A model generated the notes under the pieces. The model was not told the origin of the DNA, searched no databases, and worked only from the letters and a program-made list of their open reading frames with translations. Of a stretch of 64,000 bases of DNA, positions 1 to 9,050 are shown piece by piece. Position 1 is the stretch's first letter. Every line of letters begins with the position of its first letter. This stretch comes from Paracoccaceae bacterium (lineage in GTDB: Bacteria; Pseudomonadota; Alphaproteobacteria; Rhodobacterales; Rhodobacteraceae): assembly GCA_026989055.1 (NCBI GenBank), contig JALSKC010000017.1:29517-93516 (forward strand), in the 5' to 3' direction. The position numbers were made by a program, and so were the translations under genes.

Positions 1-1077
1 AAGAACGGGATCGACTGGCTGAAGGGCTGGGGCTCGATCCCGGCGCCGGGCCAGGTGCAGGTGGGCGAGGAGGTGCACGAAGCCAGGAACATCGTCATCG
101 CCACAGGTTCCGAACCGGCCACGATCCCCGGCGTCGAGATCGACGAAAAGCGGGTGGTCTCCTCTACCGGCGCGCTGTCGCTGGCGAAACCGCCGCGCAG
201 GATGGTGGTGATCGGCGCCGGCGTGATCGGGCTGGAACTGGGCTCGGTCTATGCGCGCCTCGGGGCCGAGGTGACGGTGGTCGAATATCTCGACGCGATC
301 GCTCCGGGCATGGACAGGGACGTGCAGAAGACCCTGCAGAGGATCCTGAAAAAACAGGGGCTCCAGTTCATCCTCGGCGCCGAGGTCCAGGGCGTGAGCA
401 GCACCAGGACCAAGGCCAGGGTCACCTGCCGGCTGAAAAGGGACGGCTCGGAAACGGTGCTGGATGCGGATGTCGTGCTGGTCGCCACCGGGCGCAGGCC
501 GTTTACCGACGGGCTCGGGCTCGATGCGCTGGGCGTCGCCATGAGCGAGCGCGGCCGGATCGCCACCGACGCGCACTGGGCCACCAACATCCCCGGCATC
601 TACGCCATCGGCGACGCGATCGAAGGCCCGATGCTGGCCCACAAGGCCGAGGACGAAGGCATGGCGGTGGCCGAGGTGCTGGCCGGCAAGGCGGGCCACG
701 TGAACTACGCGGTGATCCCCGGCGTGATCTACACCACCCCCGAGGTCGCCAGCGTCGGCGCAACCGAACAGGCGCTGAAGGACGCGGGCCGCGCCTGCAA
801 GGTAGGCAAGTTTTCCTACATGGGCAATGCGCGCGCCAAGGCCGTGTTCCAGGCCGAGGGCTTCGTGAAGATCCTCGCAGACGCCGAGACCGACCGCATC
901 CTGGGCGCCCATGTCATCGGCCCGGCGGCGGGCGAGATCATCCACGAGATCTGCGTGGCGATGGAATTCGGCGCCTCGGCCGAGGATCTGGCACTGACCT
1001 GCCACGCCCACCCCACCTGGTCGGAAGCGGTGCGCGAAGCAGCGCTCGCCTGCGGCGACGGGCCGATCCACGCCTGA
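1..1077 (+). CDS. lpdA: Dihydrolipoyl dehydrogenase (E3), 5' end cut by window
   Basis: E3 flavoprotein that reoxidises lipoyl groups of 2-oxoacid dehydrogenase complexes with NAD+ in the cytoplasm. The reading frame is open from base 1, so the gene starts outside the window; 358 residues are visible against about 465 for the family, so the N-terminal FAD GxGxxG and redox CxxxxC motifs are missing from view. Visible parts are the NAD-binding [10 protein letters not shown] (fragment residues about 71-80), the second FAD contact ATGRRP and YAIGD, and the C-terminal dimerisation domain ending in the catalytic HAHPTWSE, whose His-Glu pair acts as general base. Whether it serves pyruvate or 2-oxoglutarate dehydrogenase depends on upstream genes not shown. 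Confidence 0.95.
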   Translation, partial: KNGIDWLKGWGSIPAPGQVQVGEEVHEARNIVIATGSEPATIPGVEIDEKRVVSSTGALSLAKPPRRMVVIGAGVIGLELGSVYARLGAEVTVVEYLDAIAPGMDRDVQKTLQRILKKQGLQFILGAEVQGVSSTRTKARVTCRLKRDGSETVLDADVVLVATGRRPFTDGLGLDALGVAMSERGRIATDAHWATNIPGIYAIGDAIEGPMLAHKAEDEGMAVAEVLAGKAGHVNYAVIPGVIYTTPEVASVGATEQALKDAGRACKVGKFSYMGNARAKAVFQAEGFVKILADAETDRILGAHVIGPAAGEIIHEICVAMEFGASAEDLALTCHAHPTWSEAVREAALACGDGPIHA

Positions 1078-1193
1078 TCTCAGCCCCCGATCGCCGCCCC
1101 GATCCGCCGCCCCGGACGCTCGGCACCGGCGCGCACCCTCCGGGGGGCCGCCGGCCAGAGGCGGGCGGGCGGCGCCGAGAGCCTCCGCTCCGC

Positions 1194-1844
1194 TCAGGCT
1201 ACCAGCATCCGCAGCCCCTGCGTCACATCCGTGCGCACGGCCAGCCGCAGCCCCGGTTCGTCGCCGGCCCGCAGGGCGGCCACGATGGTGCGGTGATGCC
1301 TCGGCACCGCAGTGCGCTGCAACCGACCGTAGAGATGCCGCATGGTCGGCCCCAGCTGCAGCCAGACGGTTTCCACCATCGCCAGCATCGCCGGCGCCTG
1401 GGCGCGCAGGTAGAGCGTGCGGTGGAATTCCAGATTGGTCCGGATATAGCCGATCGCATCGCCCTTGGCGATAACCTCGGCCAGGGTCCGGTTGATCGCC
1501 TGCAGCCGGTCGTTCAGGGCCATGTGCGCCCGGGGCAGGGCACGCCCGGCCAGCTCCGGCTCCAGCAGGGCCCGGATCGCCGCCAGCTCCTCGATGCGCT
1601 CGTTGCTCAGTTCCGGGGTCGCGACCCGGCCGGAGACGCTCATCGTCAGCGCCCCCTCTGCCACCAGGCGGCGCACCGCCTCGCGCGCCGGCGTCATCGA
1701 GACACCGTATTGCCCCGCCAATCCGCGCAATGTCAGGGAATGACCGGGAGGCAGCTCGCCATGCATCACCCGCTGCCGCAGGCTGCGGTAGATCCGGTCA
1801 TGAGCGAGGCTTGCGGTTTCCGGCGGACGCGGCGTGGCGAGCAT
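1194..1844 (-). CDS. GntR-family (FadR/FCD type) transcriptional regulator
   Basis: 216-residue DNA-binding regulator. The N-terminal winged helix (about residues 14-80) contains the typical LRGLAGQYGVSMTPAREA stretch, and the all-helical C-terminal FCD effector domain (about 88-210) keeps an acidic/histidine pattern (RTNLEFHRTLY, HHRTIV) that binds metal or a carboxylate ligand in this subfamily. It starts at an ATG 12 bases downstream of the stop of the metallopeptidase gene on the same strand, so the two are probably cotranscribed. The effector and target genes cannot be read from the sequence; such regulators usually control catabolic genes, but none lies beside it here. Confidence 0.85.
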   Translation of the reverse strand: MLATPRPPETASLAHDRIYRSLRQRVMHGELPPGHSLTLRGLAGQYGVSMTPAREAVRRLVAEGALTMSVSGRVATPELSNERIEELAAIRALLEPELAGRALPRAHMALNDRLQAINRTLAEVIAKGDAIGYIRTNLEFHRTLYLRAQAPAMLAMVETVWLQLGPTMRHLYGRLQRTAVPRHHRTIVAALRAGDEPGLRLAVRTDVTQGLRMLVA

Positions 1845-1856
1845 GGCCCAATGTGA

Positions 1857-2588
1857 TCACGGCCGGGCCGGGCTGTCAACCGCCCGCCCCTGCTCCCGGT
1901 CCTCGAACCGATAGGCATGCAGCAGTGCCGCGTTGTCGCGCAGCCAGCGGCGCGACGCCCGGAAGCCGGGGCTGATCCGCTCCACCAGGGCCCAGAAGGC
2001 CGGAGAATGGTTCATCTCGCACAGATGCGCCATTTCATGGGCGGCCACATAGTCCAGCACCTCGGGCGGCGCCATGATCAGGCGCCAGGAGAACATCAGC
2101 CGCCCCCGGTCCGAGCAGGAGCCCCAGCGCGAGCGGGGATCGCGCAGGCTGATCTGCGCCGCCCGGCGCCCGAGCAGGGGGGCGTATCCGTCACATGCCG
2201 CCACCAGCCGACGGCGCGCCAGATCCCGGAACAGGGCCGCCACCCGCATCCCCGCCCGCCCGGAGCGCTCGGGCACCAGCACCGCCCCCTCCCGGATGCA
2301 GGCCGCCTCCACATCGACTGCCAGAACCGGCAGCATCCTGCCTTCGAAGGGGATCTCGGCTCCGATTCCCACCCGGATCGGTGGCGGACAGCGGGCAATC
2401 TGGCGCCTGATCCAGCCCTCCCGTTCGCGGGCGAATTCCAGAGCCGCACGACGCGGAGCCCAGCGCGGCATCGACAATGTAACCGTGCCGTCCAGCCTCG
2501 ACACCCGCAGCGACAGCCGCCGCGCCGAAGCGCTCCGGCGCAGCCGCACCTCGAGCGGCGGATTGCCCTCCAGTATCAGCGGCTGCAT
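1857..2588 (-). CDS. YgjP/SprT-like zinc metallopeptidase (DUF45, M48 family)
   Basis: 243-residue cytoplasmic protein of the YgjP/DUF45 family. The zinc motif HEMAH lies in AAHEMAHLCEMNHSPAFW near residues 185-202, and the downstream NHS motif gives the third ligand. The preceding RDPRSRWGSCS (about 145-160) is the family's other signature. The N-terminal half is a beta-rich domain starting with LRRSASARRLSLRVS. It lacks a signal peptide. The biological substrate is not known for most members. It is the first gene of a probable two-gene unit with the GntR regulator. Confidence 0.85.
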   Translation of the reverse strand: MQPLILEGNPPLEVRLRRSASARRLSLRVSRLDGTVTLSMPRWAPRRAALEFAREREGWIRRQIARCPPPIRVGIGAEIPFEGRMLPVLAVDVEAACIREGAVLVPERSGRAGMRVAALFRDLARRRLVAACDGYAPLLGRRAAQISLRDPRSRWGSCSDRGRLMFSWRLIMAPPEVLDYVAAHEMAHLCEMNHSPAFWALVERISPGFRASRRWLRDNAALLHAYRFEDREQGRAVDSPARP

Positions 2589-2809
2589 TCCCTATACCGT
2601 CTCTTTCCCTCTTTCCCCGCCCGCTGCGCCGGCCCCCGGGCGGAGCGGCCGCACCCCATGCGCCCTGCGCGCCGGCGTGTTGCCGCATGACATTGGCCGC
2701 CCCCTCCCGCGCTGTCAAACCGGATCGGAGCGAAAGGCTTTGACAGCCGCCTTCCGGTATGGCAGAGGCAGCCGGTCACGTGACAGACGACTGGCAAAAG
2801 AGGTTTCAC

Positions 2810-3130
2810 ATGCCCAAGGAAGAATGGGGCGTCAAGCGGGTCTGCCCGACCACCGGCAAGCGCTTCTACGACCTCAACCGGACCCCGATCATCAGCCCCT
2901 ATACCGGCGAAACCGTCGAGCTGGACGCCAATACCGGCACCCGGGTGGCGATCGCCGAGAAGGTGGAGGACAAGCTCGTCGAACCCGATGCCGTGGAAGC
3001 CGATGTCCTGCTGGAAGAGGATGAGGTGGTCGATCCCGACATCGCCGACGACATCCTCGAGGAGGACGACGACGACACCGTGCCGCTGGAGGAAATCGCC
3101 GACGTGGCCAAGGACGACGAGGAAGGCTGA
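2810..3130 (+). CDS. TIGR02300 family protein (acidic, zinc-ribbon-like N-terminus)
   Basis: 106-residue protein of the alphaproteobacterial TIGR02300 family, function unknown. The conserved N-terminus (MPKEEWGVKRVCPTTG, then KRFYDLN and PIISPYTGE) gives the assignment; the rest is a very acidic low-complexity tail with runs of Asp and Glu (residues about 60-106). I chose the ATG at 2810 instead of the in-frame ATG at 2759 because family members begin MxKEEWG and an AGAGG lies a few bases upstream. It is followed about 80 bases later by tRNA-Ala. Confidence 0.85.
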   Translation: MPKEEWGVKRVCPTTGKRFYDLNRTPIISPYTGETVELDANTGTRVAIAEKVEDKLVEPDAVEADVLLEEDEVVDPDIADDILEEDDDDTVPLEEIADVAKDDEEG

Positions 3131-3207
3131 GCGCGCGTTTTTCGCTTGATCTGCCTTTTCCCTTTCCCTAGATACACCGGGCGTGCGGCGCTCGCGCCGC
3201 GCCGAAA

Positions 3208-3283
<76 letters not shown>

Positions 3284-3590
3284 TCCCGCCGCCCGGAAGA
3301 CCACCGCCCGAAAGACCACCGCCCGGAAGACCACGGCACGGCACCCCACCGCCCGGAAGGCCACCGCACGGCACCCCACCGCGCCGGATCAGCGTTTTGC
3401 GCGGAAAGCGCCATGTGCCCCCTGCCCCCACCCGATGCGGCGCCGCCCTCTCGGGCACAGCCCGCCGGAGAGCGCCCCGAACATCCGGCCTGCGCTTTTT
3501 CTTGAATTTCCGGCCATGTTTTCCCAACATGCCGGAGTGGGCAGCGACCGGGCGAAGCGGCGATGCCCGGAAGCGAGACGGGAAAGACGG
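3284..3590. repeat. Intergenic stretch with imperfect tandem repeats after tRNA-Ala
   Basis: Immediately after the tRNA, bases about 3286-3388 are built of imperfect copies of CCGCCCGGAAGACCA interleaved with CGGCACGGCACCCCACCG, at least four and two copies respectively. I see no gene in the 307 bases; the remainder leads into the L,D-transpeptidase start. The repeats are not an inverted repeat and carry no obvious terminator U-tract. Confidence 0.6.
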
Positions 3591-4211
3591 ATGATCGAAC
3601 GCCGCAAGGTTCTGGCAGGCGGGCTTGCCGCCGCAGCGGGGGCGGCCCTGCCGGTCGGCGCGCATGAGCGCGGGGAAGGATACGAACTGCCGGAAGAGTT
3701 CATGCCGCGCCTGGTCAGGCTGAAAACCCGCCTCGAACCGGGCGAGCTGCATGTGGAACCGAACATCTTTGCCCTGTACTGGACCCTTCCCGGAAACCGG
3801 GCCGTCCGCTACGCAGTGGGGATCGGCCGGAAGAATCTCTATCATCCCGGCACCTATTTCGTCGGAGACCGGAAGGAATGGCCCCCCTGGCGCCCGACGC
3901 CGGCGATGCTGGAGCGCGACCCGCAGGCCTATGCGGATTTTCTCGAAGGCGGAAAATACGAAGACGGCTGGATGCCCGGAGGAATCGACAACCCCCTGGG
4001 CGCGCGGGCGCTCTACCTGCATCAGCCGGGACGCGGAGACACCTTCCTGCGCATCCACGGCACCAGTGATCCGCGCACGATCGGGGTTGCCGTTTCCAAC
4101 GGATGCGCACGCCTGATCAACGAGCATGTGATCGACCTCTACGAAAGGGTCCCCCTCGGCACCAGGGTGGTCCTGCACCCGAAGGCCGGCGCCGGCCCGG
4201 CGCATTCCTAG
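3591..4211 (+). CDS. L,D-transpeptidase (YkuD domain), exported
   Basis: 206-residue exported enzyme of the YkuD fold, which forms 3-3 peptidoglycan cross-links or attaches proteins to peptidoglycan. A basic start and hydrophobic stretch with a Tat-like RRKVLAGG (residues 4-11) lead to a probable cleavage after about residue 24. The catalytic signature is complete: His156 in RIHGTSD and Cys172 in SNGCARL. The ATG at 3591 was chosen because it gives the signal peptide directly; the frame stays open upstream but encodes repeat-derived low complexity. Family members of similar length with a Tat-like leader are common in Rhodobacterales. Confidence 0.88.
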   Translation: MIERRKVLAGGLAAAAGAALPVGAHERGEGYELPEEFMPRLVRLKTRLEPGELHVEPNIFALYWTLPGNRAVRYAVGIGRKNLYHPGTYFVGDRKEWPPWRPTPAMLERDPQAYADFLEGGKYEDGWMPGGIDNPLGARALYLHQPGRGDTFLRIHGTSDPRTIGVAVSNGCARLINEHVIDLYERVPLGTRVVLHPKAGAGPAHS

Positions 4212-4249
4212 CACCTGCCGGATCCATCCGCATTCGGGCGAAACGCCCG

Positions 4250-4279
4250 GGCCGCCTGTTTTCGGGCCGCCTGTTTTCG
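4250..4279. repeat. Two tandem copies of a 15-bp unit
   Basis: GGCCGCCTGTTTTCG occurs twice back to back (4250-4264 and 4265-4279), just after the L,D-transpeptidase stop. Part of a wider pattern of short tandem duplications in gaps of this window. Confidence 0.8.
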
Positions 4280-4474
4280 GCATGTCCGAAAAGCCAGGGC
4301 CGGTTCCCGCTCCCAGGCGGCATGTCCAGGGGCGCGTTCCCGGGCACACCGCGTTCGGCGGGATCCCCCGTCCCCGGAACGCGCACACCGGAACGCGCAT
4401 ACCGAAACCCCGGATGCGGCGCCCTGCCGGAAGGGCGTGGCCGCGGCTTTCGGCAGGCGGCGACGGCACGGCGC

Positions 4475-4965
4475 GCCGATCATGCCCCCGGGCGACAGCG
4501 CCAGCCCCTCCCGCGCCGGGGCACCGAAATTCTCCCTCGGCACCGCCCCGACCCGGCGGAACACGCCGCCTTGCGAAGCTACGGTGACGGCTGCCCGCAC
4601 GCCACCGGGGTATCGGGCGGGGTAGCGGGGTAGCGGGGTAGCGGGGTAGCGGGCCACGAGACCCCCGCTCGGGGCAAGGCGCGAATCCTGCCTGCGGAAC
4701 CGGAAAGCGCAGCGCGGTGATGATCTGCCCTTCTTCCAGCGCGGCCTCGACCGGCCCGGGGAAGAAACCATCGGCAGCATGCTCACGCCGGTCGCGGCGC
4801 GGTTGCGCGCCCCCGGGGCGCCGCTCTCGCCCCCGGCGCCGCACGATCCACCTCGCCCGAGGCCTCGGCGGCGCGGATGCGATCACCTGTGCCGGAAAGT
4901 TCCACGCGCAAACGGCACCGGAGACATCCAGCCCCCCGCGGCACTGCGACCGGATCAGCCGCCGG
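4475..4965 (-). pseudogene. Decayed CoxM-type FAD-binding subunit (xanthine dehydrogenase/CO dehydrogenase family)
   Basis: Three colinear pieces of a molybdo-hydroxylase medium (FAD) subunit can be read on the minus strand, each in a different frame. 4965-4864 reads PAADPVAVPRGAG and then VELSGTGDRIRAAEA, matching the family's ADPAADxP...ALxAxVELSG region. 4775-4683 reads ADGFFPGPVEAALEEGQ and IITALRFPVPQ, matching DFFxGPxxTALxxGEIITxIRFP. 4657-4475 reads VARYP, GGVRAAVTVASQGGVFRR, ENFGAP and GLALSPGGMI, matching RVAVTGAxxxGVFR...GLxLxxxGMI. The N-terminal FAD-binding half is absent because the aminotransferase gene ends at 5079, and no large or small subunit gene is present. An 8-bp tandem repeat sits at the last frameshift. 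The family assignment is from motif order read by eye. Confidence 0.6.
4621..4652. repeat. 8-bp tandem repeat (GGTAGCGG x4) inside the coxM relic
   Basis: Four exact head-to-tail copies of GGTAGCGG. Read on the minus strand this encodes the repetitive PRYPATPLPRYP, placed between the RFPVPQ and RVAVTGA segments of the decayed FAD subunit. Because 8 is not a multiple of 3, a copy-number change by one shifts the frame. Confidence 0.9.
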
Positions 4966-5078
4966 CCCGGTTCTCCGGCCAGCGCCCCGGCGGTCTCGGT
5001 CCTGCCGGACCGCAGCGCCAGGCACACCACCGTCGCCAGCCCCGCCCGGTTACCGGCGCGACCCGCCCGGCAGCGCAC

Positions 5079-5942
5079 TCATGCGCCCGCCCCGGCCCAG
5101 CTCCAGTAGAGTGCGCGGGCCTCGCGGGTCACCGGGCCGATCGGGTATTCGCGCTGCTCGAAGCGGGTGACAGGGGTCACCTTGGACAGGTTGCCGGTCA
5201 TGAACAGCTCATCGGCAGCCTCGAAATCGGCGAAGCTCAGCGTCTCCTCGCGCAGCTCGTGGCCGGCTTCGCGCAGCAGACGGATGATCCGCTGCCGGGT
5301 GATCCCGTTCAGGAAGGTGCCGTTGGGCACCGGCGTGCGCACGATCCCGTCCTTCACCATGAAGATGTTGGCGGTGGCGGTCTCGGCGACATTGCCCAGC
5401 GCATCGGCCACCAGCGCATTGTCGAAGCCGCGCGCGCGCACCTCGCGCAGCATCCGCCCGTTGTGCGGGTAGAGACAGGCCGCCTTGGCATCCACCGGCG
5501 CCATCGACAGGATCGGCCGCACGAAGCGGGTGCGCCCCAGGCTCTGGGCGGCATCGGCCGGCGGCATCGGGATCTGCTCCAGACAGAGGCAGAACACGGT
5601 GGACTCCGGATCCGGAATCACCACCCCCGCCCCGCCCTCGGCAGACCAGCACATGGGTCGGATATAGACCGCGGCCCCCGCGTCGAAACGGGAAACGCCC
5701 TCTTCCACCAACGCCCGCATCTCGGCCACGGAAAGAACCGGCTTCAGCCCCATCGTCTCCGCCGAACGGTTGAAGCGCTCCAGATGCGGAACGAGATCGG
5801 GCATCACCCCGTCGAAGGCCCGCGCGCCGTCGAATACCAGAGACCCCAGCCAGGTGCCGTGATCGGCCGCCTTCATCACCGGCAGGTCACCCCGGTGCCA
5901 GCTGCCCTCGAACCAGGTCCATACAAGCTCGCCTGCTGCCAT
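5079..5942 (-). CDS. ilvE: Branched-chain amino acid aminotransferase (class IV PLP enzyme)
   Basis: 287-residue cytoplasmic PLP enzyme that transfers the amino group between glutamate and branched-chain 2-oxoacids. The PLP lysine lies in DAKAACLYPHNGRML (about residues 157-171), followed by the family motif GFDNALVAD, GNVAETATANIF, and a C-terminal FMTGNLSKVTPV that contacts the phosphate. The ATG at 5942 is preceded by GGAAGAG at good spacing; the open frame extends 31 codons upstream but only as low-complexity Arg-rich sequence. This is the short (about 290 residue) form common in Rhodobacterales, where other paralogues exist, so it could have a narrower substrate such as a D-amino acid or aminodeoxychorismate. 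The next sequence downstream is the coxM relic. Confidence 0.85.
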   Translation of the reverse strand: MAAGELVWTWFEGSWHRGDLPVMKAADHGTWLGSLVFDGARAFDGVMPDLVPHLERFNRSAETMGLKPVLSVAEMRALVEEGVSRFDAGAAVYIRPMCWSAEGGAGVVIPDPESTVFCLCLEQIPMPPADAAQSLGRTRFVRPILSMAPVDAKAACLYPHNGRMLREVRARGFDNALVADALGNVAETATANIFMVKDGIVRTPVPNGTFLNGITRQRIIRLLREAGHELREETLSFADFEAADELFMTGNLSKVTPVTRFEQREYPIGPVTREARALYWSWAGAGA

Positions 5943-6347
5943 GTCTCTTCCTTTTTTCGTTCTTCGCCCTTTCCGCCACCACCCCCGCCCTCGCGGAGGC
6001 GCAAAGGCGGCCCCCTGCGCGCGTCTGCGCTTCACGATAGCGCCGATCGCGCCGGAGCTTCAACGCCGGAATGGCGCCGGGATCCGGCGGCTGAACGGCC
6101 GGCGAGTGCCCGGCGGGCACCGGCAGGCGCGAAGGGCGCGAAGGGCGGGCATCGCGAAGGGGCGGGAAAGGAAGCGGCGAGAAAGCCACCGGCAGGCCGG
6201 CGGCCGGTTCCGAAGGAGACGCCCGCAGGAAGGGGAGCGGCGAATGTCGAAGGCCGGGCGGCGTGAAAGGGGTGGTGAAAAGGGGCGGTGAAAAGGGGCT
6301 GAGGGGTTCCGGCCCGTGCACGCGGCCCACCGGGCGGCGCGCCGGAG
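5943..6347. other. 405-bp gap with tandem repeat, no gene seen
   Basis: Lies between the aminotransferase start and tRNA-Met. It is purine-rich on the plus strand. Bases about 6260-6300 contain three near copies of a 13-bp unit (GGTGAAAAGGGGC with variants), and GCGAAGGGC recurs near 6130. It must hold the aminotransferase promoter, but I cannot point to convincing -35/-10 boxes. Confidence 0.5.
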
Positions 6348-6424
6348 TGGTAGCGGAGGAGGGACTCGAACCCCCGACACGCGGATTATGATTCCGCTGC
6401 TCTAACCAGCTGAGCTACTCCGCC
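6348..6424 (-). tRNA. tRNA-Met (anticodon CAT)
   Basis: 77-base cloverleaf with encoded CCA on the minus strand. Acceptor GGCGGAG/CTCCGCT, D arm GCTCAGCTGGTTAGAGC, anticodon stem GCGGA/TCCGC around loop ATCATAA, T arm GGGGG-TTCGAGT-CCCTC. The anticodon CAT with this body fits elongator Met; a lysidine-modified tRNA-Ile2 has the same encoded anticodon and cannot be fully excluded by eye. It lacks the C1-A72 mismatch of an initiator tRNA. Confidence 0.92.
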
Positions 6425-6515
6425 AGAAGCGCCTGCGTCCTAGGCCAGCCCATCGCCCCGGTCAAGGGGTAAAATGCCCCTGGCCGGCACGCACCCGAGC
6501 CGCCTTCGGGCCGCG

Positions 6516-9050
6516 CTACTCCCGCGCCCGCAAAATCGCGGCCGGTCGCGCATTCAGCGCGGGCCGCAGGAAGAGCCCGCCGGCAAGAACGTTCAGCAGG
6601 GCTCCCCCGCCGACGATCAGCAGCGCCGGGCCGGGCGCGAGGCGGAAATCGCCATCCATGACCAGCGTGACAACCGCCCACGCCGCCCCGCTCCCGACCA
6701 GAAGCGCAACGACGGCAGCAGCCGCCCCCGGCAGGGCCGCGCGCAGCAGGAAGGCGGCCAGAATCTGCCCCCGGGTAGCCCCCAGCGCCCGGAGCACCGA
6801 CGCTTCGTGGACGCGGGCCCGCACCCCGGCCGCCGCCACCCCGATCAGCACCAGCGCGCCGATGGCCAGCGTCGCCAGCGCGCCCAGGGTCAGCGCGGCG
6901 GCAATCGCGCCCAGGATTTCCGACAGCTTCCCGACCGCGTCGCGCACGCTGATCGCCGTGACATTTGGAAAGGCCCGCCCCAGGGCGCGCAGCAGCCGCG
7001 CCTCTGCCTCGGGGGCGGCCCGGATCGTCGAGATGTACCCATGCGGCGCGCCGGCAAGCGCATCGGGGCTCAGCACCAGCACGAACCCCATCGCCGCACC
7101 GGAAAAATCGACATCGCGAAAGCTCGTGATCGTCGCCGTTATGTCGCGCCCCATCACGTTCACGGTCAGCCTGTCGCCCAGCTTCAGCCCCATCTCGGCG
7201 GCCTCCTCGGCGGAAAAGCTCGCCTCGGGCGGGCCGGCGTGGTCGGCCGGCCACCAGCGCCCTGCGGTGATCCGGCTGCCATCGGGCGGAGTCACGGCAT
7301 AGGTGACGCCGCGATCGCCGCGCAGCACCCAGTGATCGCCGGCAACCTCGCGCGCCGGACGCCCGTTGAGCCGGGTGATGATCCCGCGCAGCATCGGCGC
7401 CACGCGCACCCCCTCGACGGCAGGATCGTTCCGCAGCAGCGCCTCGTAGCGGGCAAGCTGATCGGGCTGGATGTCGAGCACGAAGAACAGCGGCGCGACC
7501 GAGGGCAGATCGCGGGCGATGGCATCGCGCAGGTTCCGGTCGATCTGGCCGATCGCCGCCAGCACCGCCAGCCCCAGCCCGAGAGAGAGAACCGCCACCC
7601 GGACCTCCTGCCCCGGCCCGGCAGCCGCGCGCAGCGCCAGCCGCAGCGCCGCCGGCCAGCGCCCGGAACCCCGACGGGCAAGCGCGCCGGCGAAGACGCG
7701 CACGAGCCGTGCCGCCAGAACCAGCACGAGCGCGGCCAGCGCCAGCCCGCCCGTCACCCAGAGGGTCAGCCGCGCATCGCCGGACAGGCTGGCAGCCGCG
7801 GCCACCAGCAGGGCCAGCAGCAATCCGCTCGCCGCCATGTAGCGCAGGCGCGGCCAGCCGCCGGAGCCCAGAGCCGCATCGCGGAACAGGGCCGCCGGGC
7901 GGATGGATTCGGTCCGGGCAAGAGGCCAGAGCGTGAACACCCCGGCGGTGAGGGCCCCGTAAAGGGCGGCCGCGGCAAGCGGCGCCGGATGAAACCCGAA
8001 GTCTGCCGGCACCGGCAACCGGACCCGCAGCGGCGCGGCCAGCAGCAGCGGCAGGAGCGCACCGAGCGCCAGCCCCGCGGCGATCCCCGCCGCCGCCATG
8101 GCACCCACCTGCAGGGAATAGATCAGGAAGATCGTGCCCCGTTCCGCCCCCAGCGCCTTGAGCGTGGCGATGGTGGTCAGCCTTTCTTCCAGATAGCTGC
8201 GCACCGCGGCCGATATGCCCACCCCGCCGATGATCAGCCCGGCGAGGCCGACAAGGGTCAGGAAACTCCCCAGGTGCCGGATAAAATCGCGCACTCCCGG
8301 GGCGCCGTCGCGCCGGTCGCGCCAGCGGAAGGCTCCGCCCTCGATCGCCCCGACGGCCTCGGTGCGCAATACCTCCAGATCTGTGCCCGGGGGCAGCGCC
8401 AGGCGGTATTTCGTCTCGAACAGGCTGCCCGGCTCCAGCAGCCCCGCGCGTTCCAGGTCGGCGGTGCGGACGATCATGCGCGGCCCCAGAGCGAACCCGG
8501 CGGCCGCGTCATCCGGCGCGCTCAGCAGGATCGCCCCGAGGCGGAAACCCTGCCCCCCGAGGCTGAAGCGCCCGCCGACATCCAGCCCGAGCCGTTCGGC
8601 CAGCGCGCGCTCCATCACCGCCCCGGGAAGTCCGCCGTCTCCGGCAAGCGCCTCGGACAGCGGCATCGGCGGCGACAGGGAGACGCTGCCGAACAGCGGG
8701 TAGGCCGGATCGACCCCCCTGACCTGCGTCAGGGCGCGCTCGCTGTCGCCGCCGCGCCCTGTCCCGGCCATGGAGCGCAGCGCCACCACCTCGGATACCC
8801 GCTCGGCGCGGCTTTCCATCCAGGCGCGCTCGTCCGCCGTGGCGAAGCGATAGGGCAGTTCGATCTCGGCATCGCCGCCGAGAATCGTCCGGCCTTCCCT
8901 GGCCAGCCCGGATTCGAGCGCGGCGCGGGTGCTCCCGACCGCGGCGATGGCGGCCACCGCAAGAGCCAGGCACGCCAGGAAGACGCGGAACCCGGCAATG
9001 CTCCCGCGCAGCTCGCGCCGGGCGAATCGGAAGGCAAGGCGCAGTCTCAT
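6516..9050 (-). CDS. YbbP-type FtsX-like ABC transporter permease
   Basis: 844-residue inner-membrane protein. After an N-terminal anchor (about residues 17-45) it has a large periplasmic domain, then three membrane helices of the first FtsX domain (about 255-365), a central set of helices (about 400-500), a second periplasmic domain, and the last FtsX helices (about 720-835), ending in [18 protein letters not shown]. This is the layout of E. coli YbbP. The ATG overlaps the stop of the ATPase gene by four bases (ATGA), so both make one exporter; the substrate is unknown, but the family is thought to move lipids or lipophilic molecules. The thioesterase/lysophospholipase gene tesA is divergent next door, the same arrangement as tesA-ybbA-ybbP in E. 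coli. Confidence 0.88.
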   Translation of the reverse strand: MRLRLAFRFARRELRGSIAGFRVFLACLALAVAAIAAVGSTRAALESGLAREGRTILGGDAEIELPYRFATADERAWMESRAERVSEVVALRSMAGTGRGGDSERALTQVRGVDPAYPLFGSVSLSPPMPLSEALAGDGGLPGAVMERALAERLGLDVGGRFSLGGQGFRLGAILLSAPDDAAAGFALGPRMIVRTADLERAGLLEPGSLFETKYRLALPPGTDLEVLRTEAVGAIEGGAFRWRDRRDGAPGVRDFIRHLGSFLTLVGLAGLIIGGVGISAAVRSYLEERLTTIATLKALGAERGTIFLIYSLQVGAMAAAGIAAGLALGALLPLLLAAPLRVRLPVPADFGFHPAPLAAAALYGALTAGVFTLWPLARTESIRPAALFRDAALGSGGWPRLRYMAASGLLLALLVAAAASLSGDARLTLWVTGGLALAALVLVLAARLVRVFAGALARRGSGRWPAALRLALRAAAGPGQEVRVAVLSLGLGLAVLAAIGQIDRNLRDAIARDLPSVAPLFFVLDIQPDQLARYEALLRNDPAVEGVRVAPMLRGIITRLNGRPAREVAGDHWVLRGDRGVTYAVTPPDGSRITAGRWWPADHAGPPEASFSAEEAAEMGLKLGDRLTVNVMGRDITATITSFRDVDFSGAAMGFVLVLSPDALAGAPHGYISTIRAAPEAEARLLRALGRAFPNVTAISVRDAVGKLSEILGAIAAALTLGALATLAIGALVLIGVAAAGVRARVHEASVLRALGATRGQILAAFLLRAALPGAAAAVVALLVGSGAAWAVVTLVMDGDFRLAPGPALLIVGGGALLNVLAGGLFLRPALNARPAAILRARE

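Noticed and set aside
3286..3388. CRISPR-like repeats after tRNA-Ala
   Set aside because: The units are contiguous with no unique spacers and there are no cas genes; it is simple tandem duplication.
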